From Flavobacteriaceae bacterium NBU2973 (GTDB lineage: Bacteria; Bacteroidota; Bacteroidia; Flavobacteriales; Flavobacteriaceae), in contig JAOEIQ010000003.1 in the NCBI GenBank assembly GCA_026162565.1, positions 62,001-126,000 on the forward strand: a DNA stretch of 64,000 bases. Direction: 5' to 3'. This document shows positions 45,601-54,249 of this stretch, piece after piece. Below the pieces are notes generated by a model, which saw nothing but the letters and a program-made list of their open reading frames with translations, had not been told where the DNA came from and did no database searches. Position numbers and translations under genes: made by a program. Every line of letters starts with the position of its first letter. Position 1 is the first letter of the stretch.

Positions 45601-46449
45601 ATGAGTAAATCAAAACAAAAAGGTTGGAAAGAGACACTTCATGAGATAATTTATGAAGCAGACACTCCTGCTGGAAAATTATTTGATGTTGTATTACTCA
45701 TTGTTATTATAGCCAGTATCATATTTGTGATGCTAGAGAGTGTAGAAAGTATTGATAACAAGTATCATGATTTTTTAAACACTTCTGAATGGGTTATCAC
45801 TATTTTATTTTCTATTGAGTATATAGCCAGAATTATAACTGTAAAAAAGCCCATAAAATACATTACTAGTTTTTATGGTGTTATAGATTTATTGTCAACC
45901 ATTCCTAAATATCTATCACTCATTTTTGGTGGTGTTCATGCGCTAGCTGCTCTGAGAGCGTTACGCCTACTCCGTGTATTCAGAATCCTGAAATTAGCAC
46001 GTTATTTAGGCGCTTCAAATAATTTAGTGAATGCATTGAAAGCCAGTCGTGCTAAAATATCTGTTTTTTTATTTGCTGTTTTAATTGTCTGTATCATTTT
46101 TGGTACCATCATGTATTTAGTAGAAGGTGAGGAAAATGGATTTACAAATATCCCAAAGAGTGTGTATTGGTGTATTGTAACTTTAACTACTGTTGGATTT
46201 GGAGATATTGCTCCTCAAACACCTTTAGGACAATTTTTAGCATCACTTATAATGATTCTAGGATACGGAATCATTGCTGTACCAACTGGAATTGTATCTG
46301 CAGAATACACAGCTCAACATAAAGAAAATAAAGACAGCTCAAATAAAATACGGCTTAACTCACAGTGTTGTGCAAATTGCATGAACGAAAAGCATCAAGA
46401 TGGTGCTAAATTTTGCCATAAATGTGGTTGTAACTTACACCATGAATAA
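45601..46449 (+). CDS. Voltage-gated-type ion channel (potassium selective) with C-terminal zinc ribbon
   Basis: A 282-residue six-helix channel. S1 begins near 27; S4 has regularly spaced arginines (ALRALRLLRVFRILKLARYL, about 117-136); the pore carries TTVGFGD (about 197-203), the K+ filter signature, between S5 and S6. After S6 the tail holds CCANCMNEKHQDGAKFCHKC, two CxxC pairs of a zinc ribbon. Inner membrane. It follows the exonuclease gene by 20 bases and its last 8 bases overlap the miaA start. Confidence 0.88.
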   Translation: MSKSKQKGWKETLHEIIYEADTPAGKLFDVVLLIVIIASIIFVMLESVESIDNKYHDFLNTSEWVITILFSIEYIARIITVKKPIKYITSFYGVIDLLSTIPKYLSLIFGGVHALAALRALRLLRVFRILKLARYLGASNNLVNALKASRAKISVFLFAVLIVCIIFGTIMYLVEGEENGFTNIPKSVYWCIVTLTTVGFGDIAPQTPLGQFLASLIMILGYGIIAVPTGIVSAEYTAQHKENKDSSNKIRLNSQCCANCMNEKHQDGAKFCHKCGCNLHHE

Positions 46450-47347
46450 GCATCTCATTTCTATTGTTGGACCAACAGCAATTGGTAAGACAGCTTTAAG
46501 CATTAAACTAGCCAATTATTTTAATACAGAAATCATTTCAGCTGACTCTCGACAGTTTTATAAAGAAATGACTATTGGAACTGCTGCACCAACTCCAATA
46601 GAATTACATGCAGCCAAACATCACTTTATTCATCATAAATCTATTGAAGATACTTATACGGTTGGCGATTTCGAAAAAGAAGCCATCCACAAATTAAACG
46701 ATTTATTTAAGTCCTTTGATGTAGTAATAATGGTTGGTGGATCAGGTTTATATGTTGATGCCGTAACAAAAGGGCTAGATTATTTTCCTGATATAAATCC
46801 TGAAATTAGAGAGAAGCTTAATAAACAACTTGAAAAAGAGGGTTTAGAGAGTTTACAAAAACAGTTAAAACAGTTAGATCCTGAAATCTATAAAATCATA
46901 GCAAGAGATAATCCACATCGAGTTATTCGCGCTTTAGAAGTTTGTATAGGTTCTGGTCAACCTTATTCTTCATTTTTAAATAAAGAAAAAGATAAACGAA
47001 ATTTTAAAACCATCACTATTGGCTTAAAAGCTGATCGAGAAATTATTTATAATAGAATAAATACTCGCGTCGATCTAATGATTAAAAATGGATTGTTGGA
47101 AGAGGTAAAATCACTAGAAAATAAAAAAACACTAAATGCGTTAAACACTGTTGGATATAAAGAACTCTTCAACTATTTTTCTGGTAATGATACATTAGAT
47201 TTTGCCATTTCTGAAATAAAGAAAAACTCTAGACGCTTTGCGAAACGTCAACTCACTTGGTTTAAAAAAAACAAGTCAACGCTTTGGTTTGATTATGAAG
47301 AGGATTTGAATCAAATAATCAGCAGTATTACTAAACAGCTTAACTAA
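46442..47347 (+). CDS. miaA: tRNA dimethylallyltransferase MiaA
   Basis: Start at 46442 (MNKHLISIVGPTAIGKT) gives 301 residues; the ATG overlaps the channel's stop (ATGAATAA), suggesting translational coupling. P-loop GPTAIGKT (9-16), ISADSRQFYKEM, GGSGLYVDAV, RVIRALEV and the C-terminal TVGYKELFNYF and RRFAKRQLTWF motifs. It adds dimethylallyl to A37 of tRNAs reading UNN codons. Confidence 0.95.
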   Translation: MNKHLISIVGPTAIGKTALSIKLANYFNTEIISADSRQFYKEMTIGTAAPTPIELHAAKHHFIHHKSIEDTYTVGDFEKEAIHKLNDLFKSFDVVIMVGGSGLYVDAVTKGLDYFPDINPEIREKLNKQLEKEGLESLQKQLKQLDPEIYKIIARDNPHRVIRALEVCIGSGQPYSSFLNKEKDKRNFKTITIGLKADREIIYNRINTRVDLMIKNGLLEEVKSLENKKTLNALNTVGYKELFNYFSGNDTLDFAISEIKKNSRRFAKRQLTWFKKNKSTLWFDYEEDLNQIISSITKQLN

Positions 47348-47385
47348 TAAAATACCAATATAGATAAATGCACGTCAATTAGATT

Positions 47386-47422
47386 TTTGATAATTATATA
47401 AAACCTATTTTATCTATATTTG
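47386..47422 (+). promoter_or_regulatory. Candidate promoter upstream of the gldF-gldG fusion gene
   Basis: TTTG (47386-47389), spacer of 25, TATATTTG (47415-47422). The -7 element is a perfect match, the spacer is longer than usual; the leader would be about 75 bases. Confidence 0.35.
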
Positions 47423-47501
47423 AAAATGAAAAATACTTTAAGCCTTTAAACGTTTAAATCTTTAATCTAACCTCAAAAAGTCTATACCATAATTATATTA
47501 A

Positions 47502-49877
47502 ATGATAGCAATTCTAAAAAAAGAAATAAGTACATTTTTTGCTTCTCCTATTGGTTATTTGGTTATTGGTTTGTTTTTAGTTTTAAACGGTTTATTTCTA
47601 TGGTTATTTAAAGGAGAATTTAACATACTAGATAATGGTTTTTCAGACCTATCGTCTTTTTTCACATTAGCTCCTTGGGTTTTTATTTTCTTGATTCCTG
47701 CAGTGACTATGCGCAGTATTTCAGATGAAAAAAAGCAAGGAACTCTGGAATTATTACTAACAAAACCTATAAGTCATCTACAAGTTACTCTAGGAAAATA
47801 CCTTGGAGCACTTGCTCTTATAGTGTTAGCAGTATTACCAACACTTTTATATGTATATACAGTTAGTCAATTAGGAAATCCAATTGGCAACATAGATGTA
47901 GGAAGTACTTTTGGATCCTATCTTGGATTGTTGTTTTTAGCAGGAGCCTACACTGCTATTGGCATGTATGCTTCAACCTTTTCCGATAATCAAATAGTTG
48001 CATTTATTATTGCTGTTGCGCTTTGTTTCTTTTTCTATTTTGGTTTTAATGGTATTGCTGATTTAGTATCTAATGATAAGATTTCTGCCTTTGGAATGGA
48101 ATCGCACTACAAAAGTATGAGTCGCGGTGTTATTGATACTAGAGATATCCTGTACTTTATAAGTATCATTATATTCTTTATTTTTTTAACGACTCGTTCT
48201 TTTGGCAATACTAAAATAAAGTTGCTTCACTTTTTACCATTACCTCTTGGTTTATTAGTTTTAAATATCTTTAGTGGTTTAATTCATCAACGTTTTGATT
48301 TAACTGAAGATAAACGTTATACACTAAATGATGCTGTTATTAATGTTATTGATGCTGTAGAAACACCTATGATAATTGATGTGTTTTTAGATGGAGAAGA
48401 CTTTCCTACAGAATTCAGAAAACTAAAAGCAGAAACCAAACAATTATTAGAAGAATTTTCGGCTGAAAATAACAATATAAAGTTTGAGTTTATTGATCCT
48501 CTGGAAGATCCTTCAACAAGACAGCAAAATATGCAAAGTCTAACTGCTCGTGGTTTAACACCAATGCAAATGAGCGTTAAGGAAAGTGGTAAAACTAATA
48601 CTAAAATTATTTTTCCTTGGGCTTTGGCTAGTTATAATGGTCAAACAGTAAAAATCAAATTAGTAAAAAGTAAATTACAAGAAACGCAACAGGATTTGGT
48701 TTCTAATTCTATACAGCATTTAGAATATGCTTTTGCAGATGGATTTAGCAAATTGGTGTTTCCTAAAAAACGAAAAATTGCCTTTTTAAGAGGTAATGGT
48801 CAATTAGAGGATAAATATGTAGCTGATTTTATTAGAACATTACGTGACTACTATTATATTGCGCCATTTACATTAGATAGTGTTTCTAATGATGCGCAAA
48901 AAGCATTAAATGATTTAAAAACTTTTGATTTAATTGTTTCAGCAAAACCAAATCAACCATTTTCTGAAGCTGAAAAACAAGTACTAGATCAATATACAAT
49001 GTCTGGAGGCAAAAGTCTTTGGTTAATAGATGAAGTGGCTATAGATAAAGATAGTTTGTATAACGATTCTGGAACAAATGTAGCTATAAGACAAGATCTA
49101 AATTTAACCGATTTCTTTTTTAGTTATGGTATTCGTGTAAACCCAGTTATGGTAAGCTCACTATACTCCGCTCCTATTACACTAGCTATAGGTGAAGGAA
49201 GTGATTCTCAATTACAAGATTTAAGATGGCCGTATTCGCCATTTGCTTCAACAAATAGTAACCATCCAATTGTAAATAATATTGATTTTGTGAAATTTGA
49301 CTTTGCTAATCAAATAGATACGTTAAAGAATTCTGTGATTAAAACAATTCTTTTAGAAAGTGCTCCTTTAACCAAATTAGAAGGAGTCCCAAGCCAAATA
49401 AGTTTAGATATAGTAACCAAAGAGCAAGATCCAGCTACTTTTAACAAAGGGCAACAAACTTTAGCTGTATTATTAGAAGGTGAATTCAAATCTGTTTATA
49501 ACAATCGTATAAAACCAATTAATTTAAACGACAATTTAAATGTTAGCTCACCCACAAAAATGGTTGTGATAGCTGATGGAGACGTTATAAAAAATGAAAT
49601 GAGTAAAAATGGCCCTCTAGAATTAGGTTTTGATAGACGTAGTTTACGCACCTATGGAAACAAAGAATTTTTACTTAATGTCGTAAATTATTTATTAGAT
49701 GATGATGGACTTATAAACATTCGATCTAAAGAAATTAATATAGCGTTCATGAATCAGGAAAAAATTGCTTCAGAAAAGAGTAAGTGGCAAGTTATAAATA
49801 TCGCATTACCACTAGTACTATTAGGTGTTTTTGGATTAATTTTTAACTATTTTAGAAGAAAACGCTACGCCCAGTAA
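47502..49877 (+). CDS. gldFG: Fused GldF-GldG gliding-motility ABC transporter protein
   Basis: A single 791-residue reading frame covers what is usually two genes. Residues 1-235 are the GldF permease: KKEISTFFASPIGYLVIG, six hydrophobic segments, SDEKKQGTLELLLTKPIS. Residues from about 241 are GldG: a TM (241-257), then QRFDLTEDKRYTLNDAV (264-280), the periplasmic ABC-associated domain (IDVFLDGEDFPTEFRKLKAET; KLVFPKKRKIAFLRGNGQ) and a C-terminal TM (about 765-783) ending in FRRKRYAQ. With the ATPase GldA (not in the window) it forms the gliding-associated transporter. There is no stop or start signal at the junction, so I call a real fusion. Confidence 0.9.
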   Translation: MIAILKKEISTFFASPIGYLVIGLFLVLNGLFLWLFKGEFNILDNGFSDLSSFFTLAPWVFIFLIPAVTMRSISDEKKQGTLELLLTKPISHLQVTLGKYLGALALIVLAVLPTLLYVYTVSQLGNPIGNIDVGSTFGSYLGLLFLAGAYTAIGMYASTFSDNQIVAFIIAVALCFFFYFGFNGIADLVSNDKISAFGMESHYKSMSRGVIDTRDILYFISIIIFFIFLTTRSFGNTKIKLLHFLPLPLGLLVLNIFSGLIHQRFDLTEDKRYTLNDAVINVIDAVETPMIIDVFLDGEDFPTEFRKLKAETKQLLEEFSAENNNIKFEFIDPLEDPSTRQQNMQSLTARGLTPMQMSVKESGKTNTKIIFPWALASYNGQTVKIKLVKSKLQETQQDLVSNSIQHLEYAFADGFSKLVFPKKRKIAFLRGNGQLEDKYVADFIRTLRDYYYIAPFTLDSVSNDAQKALNDLKTFDLIVSAKPNQPFSEAEKQVLDQYTMSGGKSLWLIDEVAIDKDSLYNDSGTNVAIRQDLNLTDFFFSYGIRVNPVMVSSLYSAPITLAIGEGSDSQLQDLRWPYSPFASTNSNHPIVNNIDFVKFDFANQIDTLKNSVIKTILLESAPLTKLEGVPSQISLDIVTKEQDPATFNKGQQTLAVLLEGEFKSVYNNRIKPINLNDNLNVSSPTKMVVIADGDVIKNEMSKNGPLELGFDRRSLRTYGNKEFLLNVVNYLLDDDGLINIRSKEINIAFMNQEKIASEKSKWQVINIALPLVLLGVFGLIFNYFRRKRYAQ

Positions 49878-49888
49878 ATGTTAATAAG

Positions 49889-49924
49889 TTTGTTTTATAG
49901 ATTACTAGCTTTAAGATATATTTG
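49889..49924 (+). promoter_or_regulatory. Candidate dnaN promoter
   Basis: TTTG (49889-49892), spacer of 24, TATATTTG (49917-49924), 40 bases before the dnaN ATG. Good -7 match, long spacer. Confidence 0.35.
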
Positions 49925-49964
49925 TAAGACTAATTAACAGAATAAAAATTCATTATTTATAAAC

Positions 49965-51083
49965 ATGAAATTTATAGTTTCAAGTACCTATTTATTAAAG
50001 CAATTACAAGTTTTAGGAGGCGTTATAAACAACTCAAATACCTTACCAATTTTAGATAACTTTTTGTTTGAATTAGACAATTCTAAACTTACAGTTTCTG
50101 CAAGTGATTTAGAAACTACTATGTCATCAACTTTAGATGTAGACAGTGATAGTAATGGAAGTGTTGCTATACCAGCAAGATTATTATTAGATACTTTAAA
50201 AACGTTTCCAGAACAACCTCTAACTTTTGTTATTGAAGAAAATAACACAGTAGAGATTAGCTCTAATCATGGTAAATATGCTTTAGCTTATGCAGATGGT
50301 AATGAATTTCCAAAGGCTGTTTCTTTAGAAAATCCTAGTAAGACTAGTCTAGAGGGCGATATTTTAGCAAACGCGATTAGCAAAACTATTTTTGCAGCTG
50401 GAAATGATGATTTACGTCCTGTTATGAGTGGTGTATTTTTTCAGTTTTCACAAGACAACCTAACCTTTGTTGCAACAGATGCTCATAAATTAGTAAAGTA
50501 TACTCGTAAAGATGTATCTGCAGATCAAGTAGCAGAATTCATTATGCCTAAAAAACCTTTAAATCTTTTAAAAGGAATTTTAGCTGGTAGCGAAGATACT
50601 ATAACTATTGAGTATAACGATTCTAATGCCAAATTTACTTTTGATAACACTGAATTAGTTTGTAGATTAATTGACGGAAAGTATCCAAACTACGAAGCAG
50701 TTATACCAAAAGAAAATCCTAATAAATTAACGATAGACAGAATGCAATTTTTAAATTCTGTTCGTCGTGTAAGCATATTCTCTAATAAAACAACACACCA
50801 AATTCGTTTAAAAATTGCTGGAGCAGAATTAAATATCTCTGCTGAAGATATTGATTACAGTAATAAAGCAGAAGAACGTTTAACATGTGATTACCAAGGA
50901 GACGATATGCAAATTGGTTTTAACTCCCGTTTTTTAACTGAAATGATTAATAACTTAAACGCTGGAGAAGTACAGTTAGAAATGAGTTTACCAAATAGAG
51001 CAGGAATATTAACACCAACAGATGGTCTTGATGAAGGCGAACATGTTACGATGTTGGTAATGCCTGTTATGTTAAATAGTTAG
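49965..51083 (+). CDS. dnaN: DNA polymerase III beta subunit (sliding clamp)
   Basis: A 372-residue clamp of normal length made of three similar domains. Start MKFIVSSTYLLKQLQVLGGVINNSNTLPILDNFLF; later FVATDAHKLVKYTR, IEYNDSNAKFTFDNTELVCRLIDGKYPNYEAVIPKEN and the C-terminal EHVTMLVMPVML that forms part of the partner-binding groove. The ring keeps the polymerase on DNA. It is not next to dnaA here, as is usual in Bacteroidota. Confidence 0.97.
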   Translation: MKFIVSSTYLLKQLQVLGGVINNSNTLPILDNFLFELDNSKLTVSASDLETTMSSTLDVDSDSNGSVAIPARLLLDTLKTFPEQPLTFVIEENNTVEISSNHGKYALAYADGNEFPKAVSLENPSKTSLEGDILANAISKTIFAAGNDDLRPVMSGVFFQFSQDNLTFVATDAHKLVKYTRKDVSADQVAEFIMPKKPLNLLKGILAGSEDTITIEYNDSNAKFTFDNTELVCRLIDGKYPNYEAVIPKENPNKLTIDRMQFLNSVRRVSIFSNKTTHQIRLKIAGAELNISAEDIDYSNKAEERLTCDYQGDDMQIGFNSRFLTEMINNLNAGEVQLEMSLPNRAGILTPTDGLDEGEHVTMLVMPVMLNS

Positions 51084-51124
51084 TTCAACAGAAAACTAAA
51101 TAGTGTACATTAAATTGTACCATT

Positions 51125-51156
51125 AAAAAACGCTCACCAAATGGTGAGCGTTTTTG
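51125..51156. terminator. Bidirectional terminator after dnaN
   Basis: AAAAACGCTCACCA, loop AA, TGGTGAGCGTTTTT: a 14-bp stem with A- and T-runs at the ends. It shares the central ACCAAATGGT with the terminator at 5091. Confidence 0.88.
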
Positions 51157-51182
51157 TTTATCTCTTTATAAAATATGACTAA

Positions 51183-51521
51183 CTAACTAATAAAATTAAG
51201 AGATAATGGGTATTTTGGAGTTTCTCCGTTACTAGCTTTAATAGCATTTATAACTGGAAAAACTAAAGCTATAATTCCTATAATAAATAATCCCAATAGT
51301 CCAAGTCCTAATAACAAAACCAACGGAATACAGATAATTGAGTATACAATGATGCTTAATTGAAAGTTGACAATATTTTTACCATGAGCATCCATTTGAT
51401 ATACACGATCTTTTTGTGTAACCCAAAGAATTAACGGAATAATTAAACTTCCAAAACCTGTAACAAGTGTTACAAGCTGACTTAAATGTGTGATGACTAA
51501 TAATTGTCTATCTTCTCTCAT
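51183..51521 (-). CDS. DUF4870 family membrane protein
   Basis: A 112-residue protein with three hydrophobic segments and the DUF4870 features LVTGFGSLIIPLILWVTQKDRVYQMDAHGKNIVNFQLS and the C-terminal FPVINAIKASNGE. Function of the family is unknown. It stands alone; dnaN converges on it. Confidence 0.82.
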   Translation of the reverse strand: MREDRQLLVITHLSQLVTLVTGFGSLIIPLILWVTQKDRVYQMDAHGKNIVNFQLSIIVYSIICIPLVLLLGLGLLGLFIIGIIALVFPVINAIKASNGETPKYPLSLNFIS

Positions 51522-51602
51522 TGTGTTTTAAATTGATTGACATCTATATGACGCACAAAACTTTAAAACGTTACAAGTTTGAAGAAAATTATTTTATTGA
51601 AG

Positions 51603-51676
51603 TCGAGTCGTCATATCGAGCGGAGTCGAGATGCGAGACCTAAATAATCAAACCTCTCGACTGCGCTCGAGGAGAC
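51603..51676. repeat. Intergenic inverted repeat (TCGAGCGGAGTCGAGA type)
   Basis: TCGAGCGGAGTCGAGA (51616-51631) and TCTCGACTGCGCTCGA (51655-51670) are inverted copies with one mismatch, 23-base loop. It lies in the 252-base gap between DUF4870 and the YeeE/YedE genes. The gap also has a distant ATTCCTGT/ACAGGAAT pair near 51709 and 51766. The repeat is a GC-rich island in an AT-rich gap, like dispersed flavobacterial elements. Confidence 0.65.
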
Positions 51677-51773
51677 AAAATCTTATGCTAATCATTTAAT
51701 TAATAAGATTCCTGTTTTACTCATTAATAGTAATTTTCGATTATTGTTTCGTGAATCTTCGATTTCACAGGAA

Positions 51774-52187
51774 TTAGTGAGGTAATTTATCTTTCAATAA
51801 TCCATATACAAAAGTCCCAAGCAATGCTCCTGTAATTACGATTAATATAGACCAATAACCAGCTCCAATTAATGTGTACATTGGTCCAGGACAAGCACCA
51901 ACTAAAGCCCAACCTAAACCAAAACAAATCCCTCCAATAATGTAACGTGAGACACTTCTCTCTTTAGGAGCTATCTCAATTAGCTTGCCATCAATAGATT
52001 TAATTTGATTACGTTTTATAACTTGAGTGATTATAATTCCAAGTCCAAGTGCCACACCAATAATACCATACATATGAAACGACTTGAACTCAAACATTTC
52101 GTAAATACGATACCAAGAAGCCGCTTCAGATTTCATCATGACCATACCGAAGAAAATTCCAATAACTAAATATAATAACTGTCTCAT
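51774..52187 (-). CDS. YeeE/YedE-type sulfur transport protein, small half (DUF6691-like)
   Basis: A 137-residue membrane protein with about four hydrophobic segments. The GACPGPMYTLIGAG segment (about 107-120) carries the conserved cysteine of the YeeE/YedE thiosulfate transporter family. It follows the 187-residue partner by one base; together they match the two halves of the longer YeeE. Inner membrane, presumed uptake or transfer of thiosulfate or sulfane sulfur. Confidence 0.85.
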   Translation of the reverse strand: MRQLLYLVIGIFFGMVMMKSEAASWYRIYEMFEFKSFHMYGIIGVALGLGIIITQVIKRNQIKSIDGKLIEIAPKERSVSRYIIGGICFGLGWALVGACPGPMYTLIGAGYWSILIVITGALLGTFVYGLLKDKLPH

Positions 52188-52188
52188 A

Positions 52189-52749
52189 CTAAAAAATTAA
52201 AGGAAATAATAGATGAACCATAACAAGACCTCCAATAAAAAATCCTATTACAGCAATTAACGATGGTCGTTGTAAATTACTTAAACCAGAAATAGCATGA
52301 CCAGACGTACAACCTCCAGCATAACGCGCTCCAAAACCAACCAAGAAACCTCCAATTAGCAAAATAGCCAGTACTTTTATATTTGATATAGACTCAATAC
52401 CAAACAATTCTGTTGGTAAATAGGTTTCTCCTGCGTTATTAAAACCCATTTCTTGTAAATTTGAAACCGTTTCAGGATTTAAAACTATCTGGTAATTTGG
52501 TTCCATTAAATAATTAGACGCTATAAAACCTCCAATTACTGCTCCTAGAATTACTATTAAATTCCATTGCTCACTTTTCCAATCAAATCTAAAAAATTCT
52601 GAAGCTCTTCCTGCTCCTGCCATACTGCATATTGTTCTTAAATTGGAAGACATACCAAAGCGTTTGCCAACTAATAATAGAACTAACATTACTAGAGCTA
52701 TTAATACTCCAGATACATACCAAGGCCAAGGTTGTAAAATAAAGTCCAT
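52189..52749 (-). CDS. YeeE/YedE-type sulfur transport protein, larger half
   Basis: Start at 52749 (MDFILQPWPWYVSGVL), 186 residues; an upstream in-frame start at 52776 would overlap the preceding gene. Several hydrophobic segments, and two Cys-containing motifs of the family: SMAGAGRASEFFRFD region with LRTICSM and GARYAGGCTSGHAISGLSNLQRPS. Between the metallo-hydrolase/rhodanese gene (5 bases) and the smaller half (1 base), so one operon. Confidence 0.87.
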   Translation of the reverse strand: MDFILQPWPWYVSGVLIALVMLVLLLVGKRFGMSSNLRTICSMAGAGRASEFFRFDWKSEQWNLIVILGAVIGGFIASNYLMEPNYQIVLNPETVSNLQEMGFNNAGETYLPTELFGIESISNIKVLAILLIGGFLVGFGARYAGGCTSGHAISGLSNLQRPSLIAVIGFFIGGLVMVHLLFPLIF

Positions 52750-52754
52750 GTTTT

Positions 52755-54167
52755 TTATTTTAATGTTGATGGGCAAACTTCATCAGTAACTGGTATTCCA
52801 GCTTTTTTAATAGCTCCAAAACCTCCTGCTACATCTATCAGATTGTGAATACCACGACTTTTTAAAATAGAGGCTGCAATTACTGAACGATAACCTCCTG
52901 CACAATGCACGTAAAAAGTTTCATTGTCTGGAAATTCAGCTAAATGATTATTTAATTGACTTAAAGGTGTAAAATGAGCATTGTTAATATGAGATGCAGC
53001 AAACTCTCCTTCCTTTCTAACATCAAAAACAGGAATATCAGACGCTTCTAATCGTGCTTTAAATTCATCCGCAGAAATAGATTCCATACTATCTGTTTCT
53101 TTTCCGGCTTCAACCCAAGCTTTGATTCCACCTTTTAAATAACCTAGAGTATTATCGAAACCAACTCTTGATAAACGTGTTATAGCTTCTTCTTCCGAAC
53201 CTTCATCTACAACTAATAAAATTGGTTGCTTTACATCTGCAATTAAAGCACCAACCCAAGGAGCAAAACCGCCTTTGAGCCCTATAAAAATAGAACGCGG
53301 TATATGCTGTTTTATAAACTCACTTTGATGACGCACATCTAAAATTATAGCTGAAGTTTCATTAGCAGCAACCTCAAATTCAGTAGGATTGAGCGCTCGA
53401 TTACCTTTTTCTAAAACTGTATCAATACTCTCATAACCTTCCTTATTCATTTTTACATTTAAAGGAAAATATTTTGGAGGTGGTGCTAAACCATCTGTAA
53501 CTTCTTCAATAAATTCTTGCTTGGTCATATCAGCACGCAAAGCATAATTCATTTTCTTTTGATTTCCTAGAGTGTCAACCGTTTCTTTCATCATGTTTTT
53601 TCCACATGCAGAACCTGCTCCATGAGCTGGATATACAATAACATCATCAGCTAAAGGCATGATTTTAGTTCGTAAGCTATCATATAATAAGCCTGCTAAA
53701 TCTTCTTGTGTCATGTCAGCAGCTTTTTGAGCTAAATCTGGACGACCAACATCACCTAAAAACAAGGTGTCTCCGCTAAATATGGCATGATTCTTACTAG
53801 ATTCATCTTTTAATAAATACGTTGTACTCTCCATAGTATGACCTGGAGTATGAAGTACTATAATACTTAACTTTCCAATTTTAAATTCTTGACCATCAGT
53901 AGCAATAATGGCATCAAACGAAGGATTAGCATTTGGACCAAAAATAATTGGCGCTCCAGTTTTTTCAGATAAGGTAACATGACCACTTACAAAATCTGCA
54001 TGAAAATGCGTCTCGAAAATGTACTTTACAGTAGCATTATCAGCTTTAGCTTTATCAATATATGTTTGTACTTCGCGTAAAGGATCGATAATAGCAACTT
54101 CACCTTCACTCTCTATATAATATGCACCTTGTGCCAAACATCCTGTATATAGTTGTTCAATATTCAT
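52755..54167 (-). CDS. MBL-fold persulfide-dioxygenase-like protein with two rhodanese domains
   Basis: A 470-residue protein. Residues 1-240 form a metallo-beta-lactamase fold of the ETHE1/persulfide dioxygenase type (ETHFHADFVSGH, HTPGHTMEST, FSGDTLFLGDVGRPDL, YPAHGAGSACG). Then two rhodanese domains: the first (about 265-355) has VVDEGSEEEA where the catalytic Cys loop should be and is probably inactive; the second (about 370-460) has HCAGGYRS with the active Cys. The protein likely oxidises persulfides to sulfite and transfers sulfane sulfur. It heads the sulfur gene cluster together with the YeeE/YedE pair. Confidence 0.9.
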   Translation of the reverse strand: MNIEQLYTGCLAQGAYYIESEGEVAIIDPLREVQTYIDKAKADNATVKYIFETHFHADFVSGHVTLSEKTGAPIIFGPNANPSFDAIIATDGQEFKIGKLSIIVLHTPGHTMESTTYLLKDESSKNHAIFSGDTLFLGDVGRPDLAQKAADMTQEDLAGLLYDSLRTKIMPLADDVIVYPAHGAGSACGKNMMKETVDTLGNQKKMNYALRADMTKQEFIEEVTDGLAPPPKYFPLNVKMNKEGYESIDTVLEKGNRALNPTEFEVAANETSAIILDVRHQSEFIKQHIPRSIFIGLKGGFAPWVGALIADVKQPILLVVDEGSEEEAITRLSRVGFDNTLGYLKGGIKAWVEAGKETDSMESISADEFKARLEASDIPVFDVRKEGEFAASHINNAHFTPLSQLNNHLAEFPDNETFYVHCAGGYRSVIAASILKSRGIHNLIDVAGGFGAIKKAGIPVTDEVCPSTLK

Positions 54168-54249
54168 GTATCACATTTTATTCTTACAAAAATACTATAA
54201 TTTTACTCTAAAATCGAGATTAAAATACTTTGAAGATTTATAATGTTAC

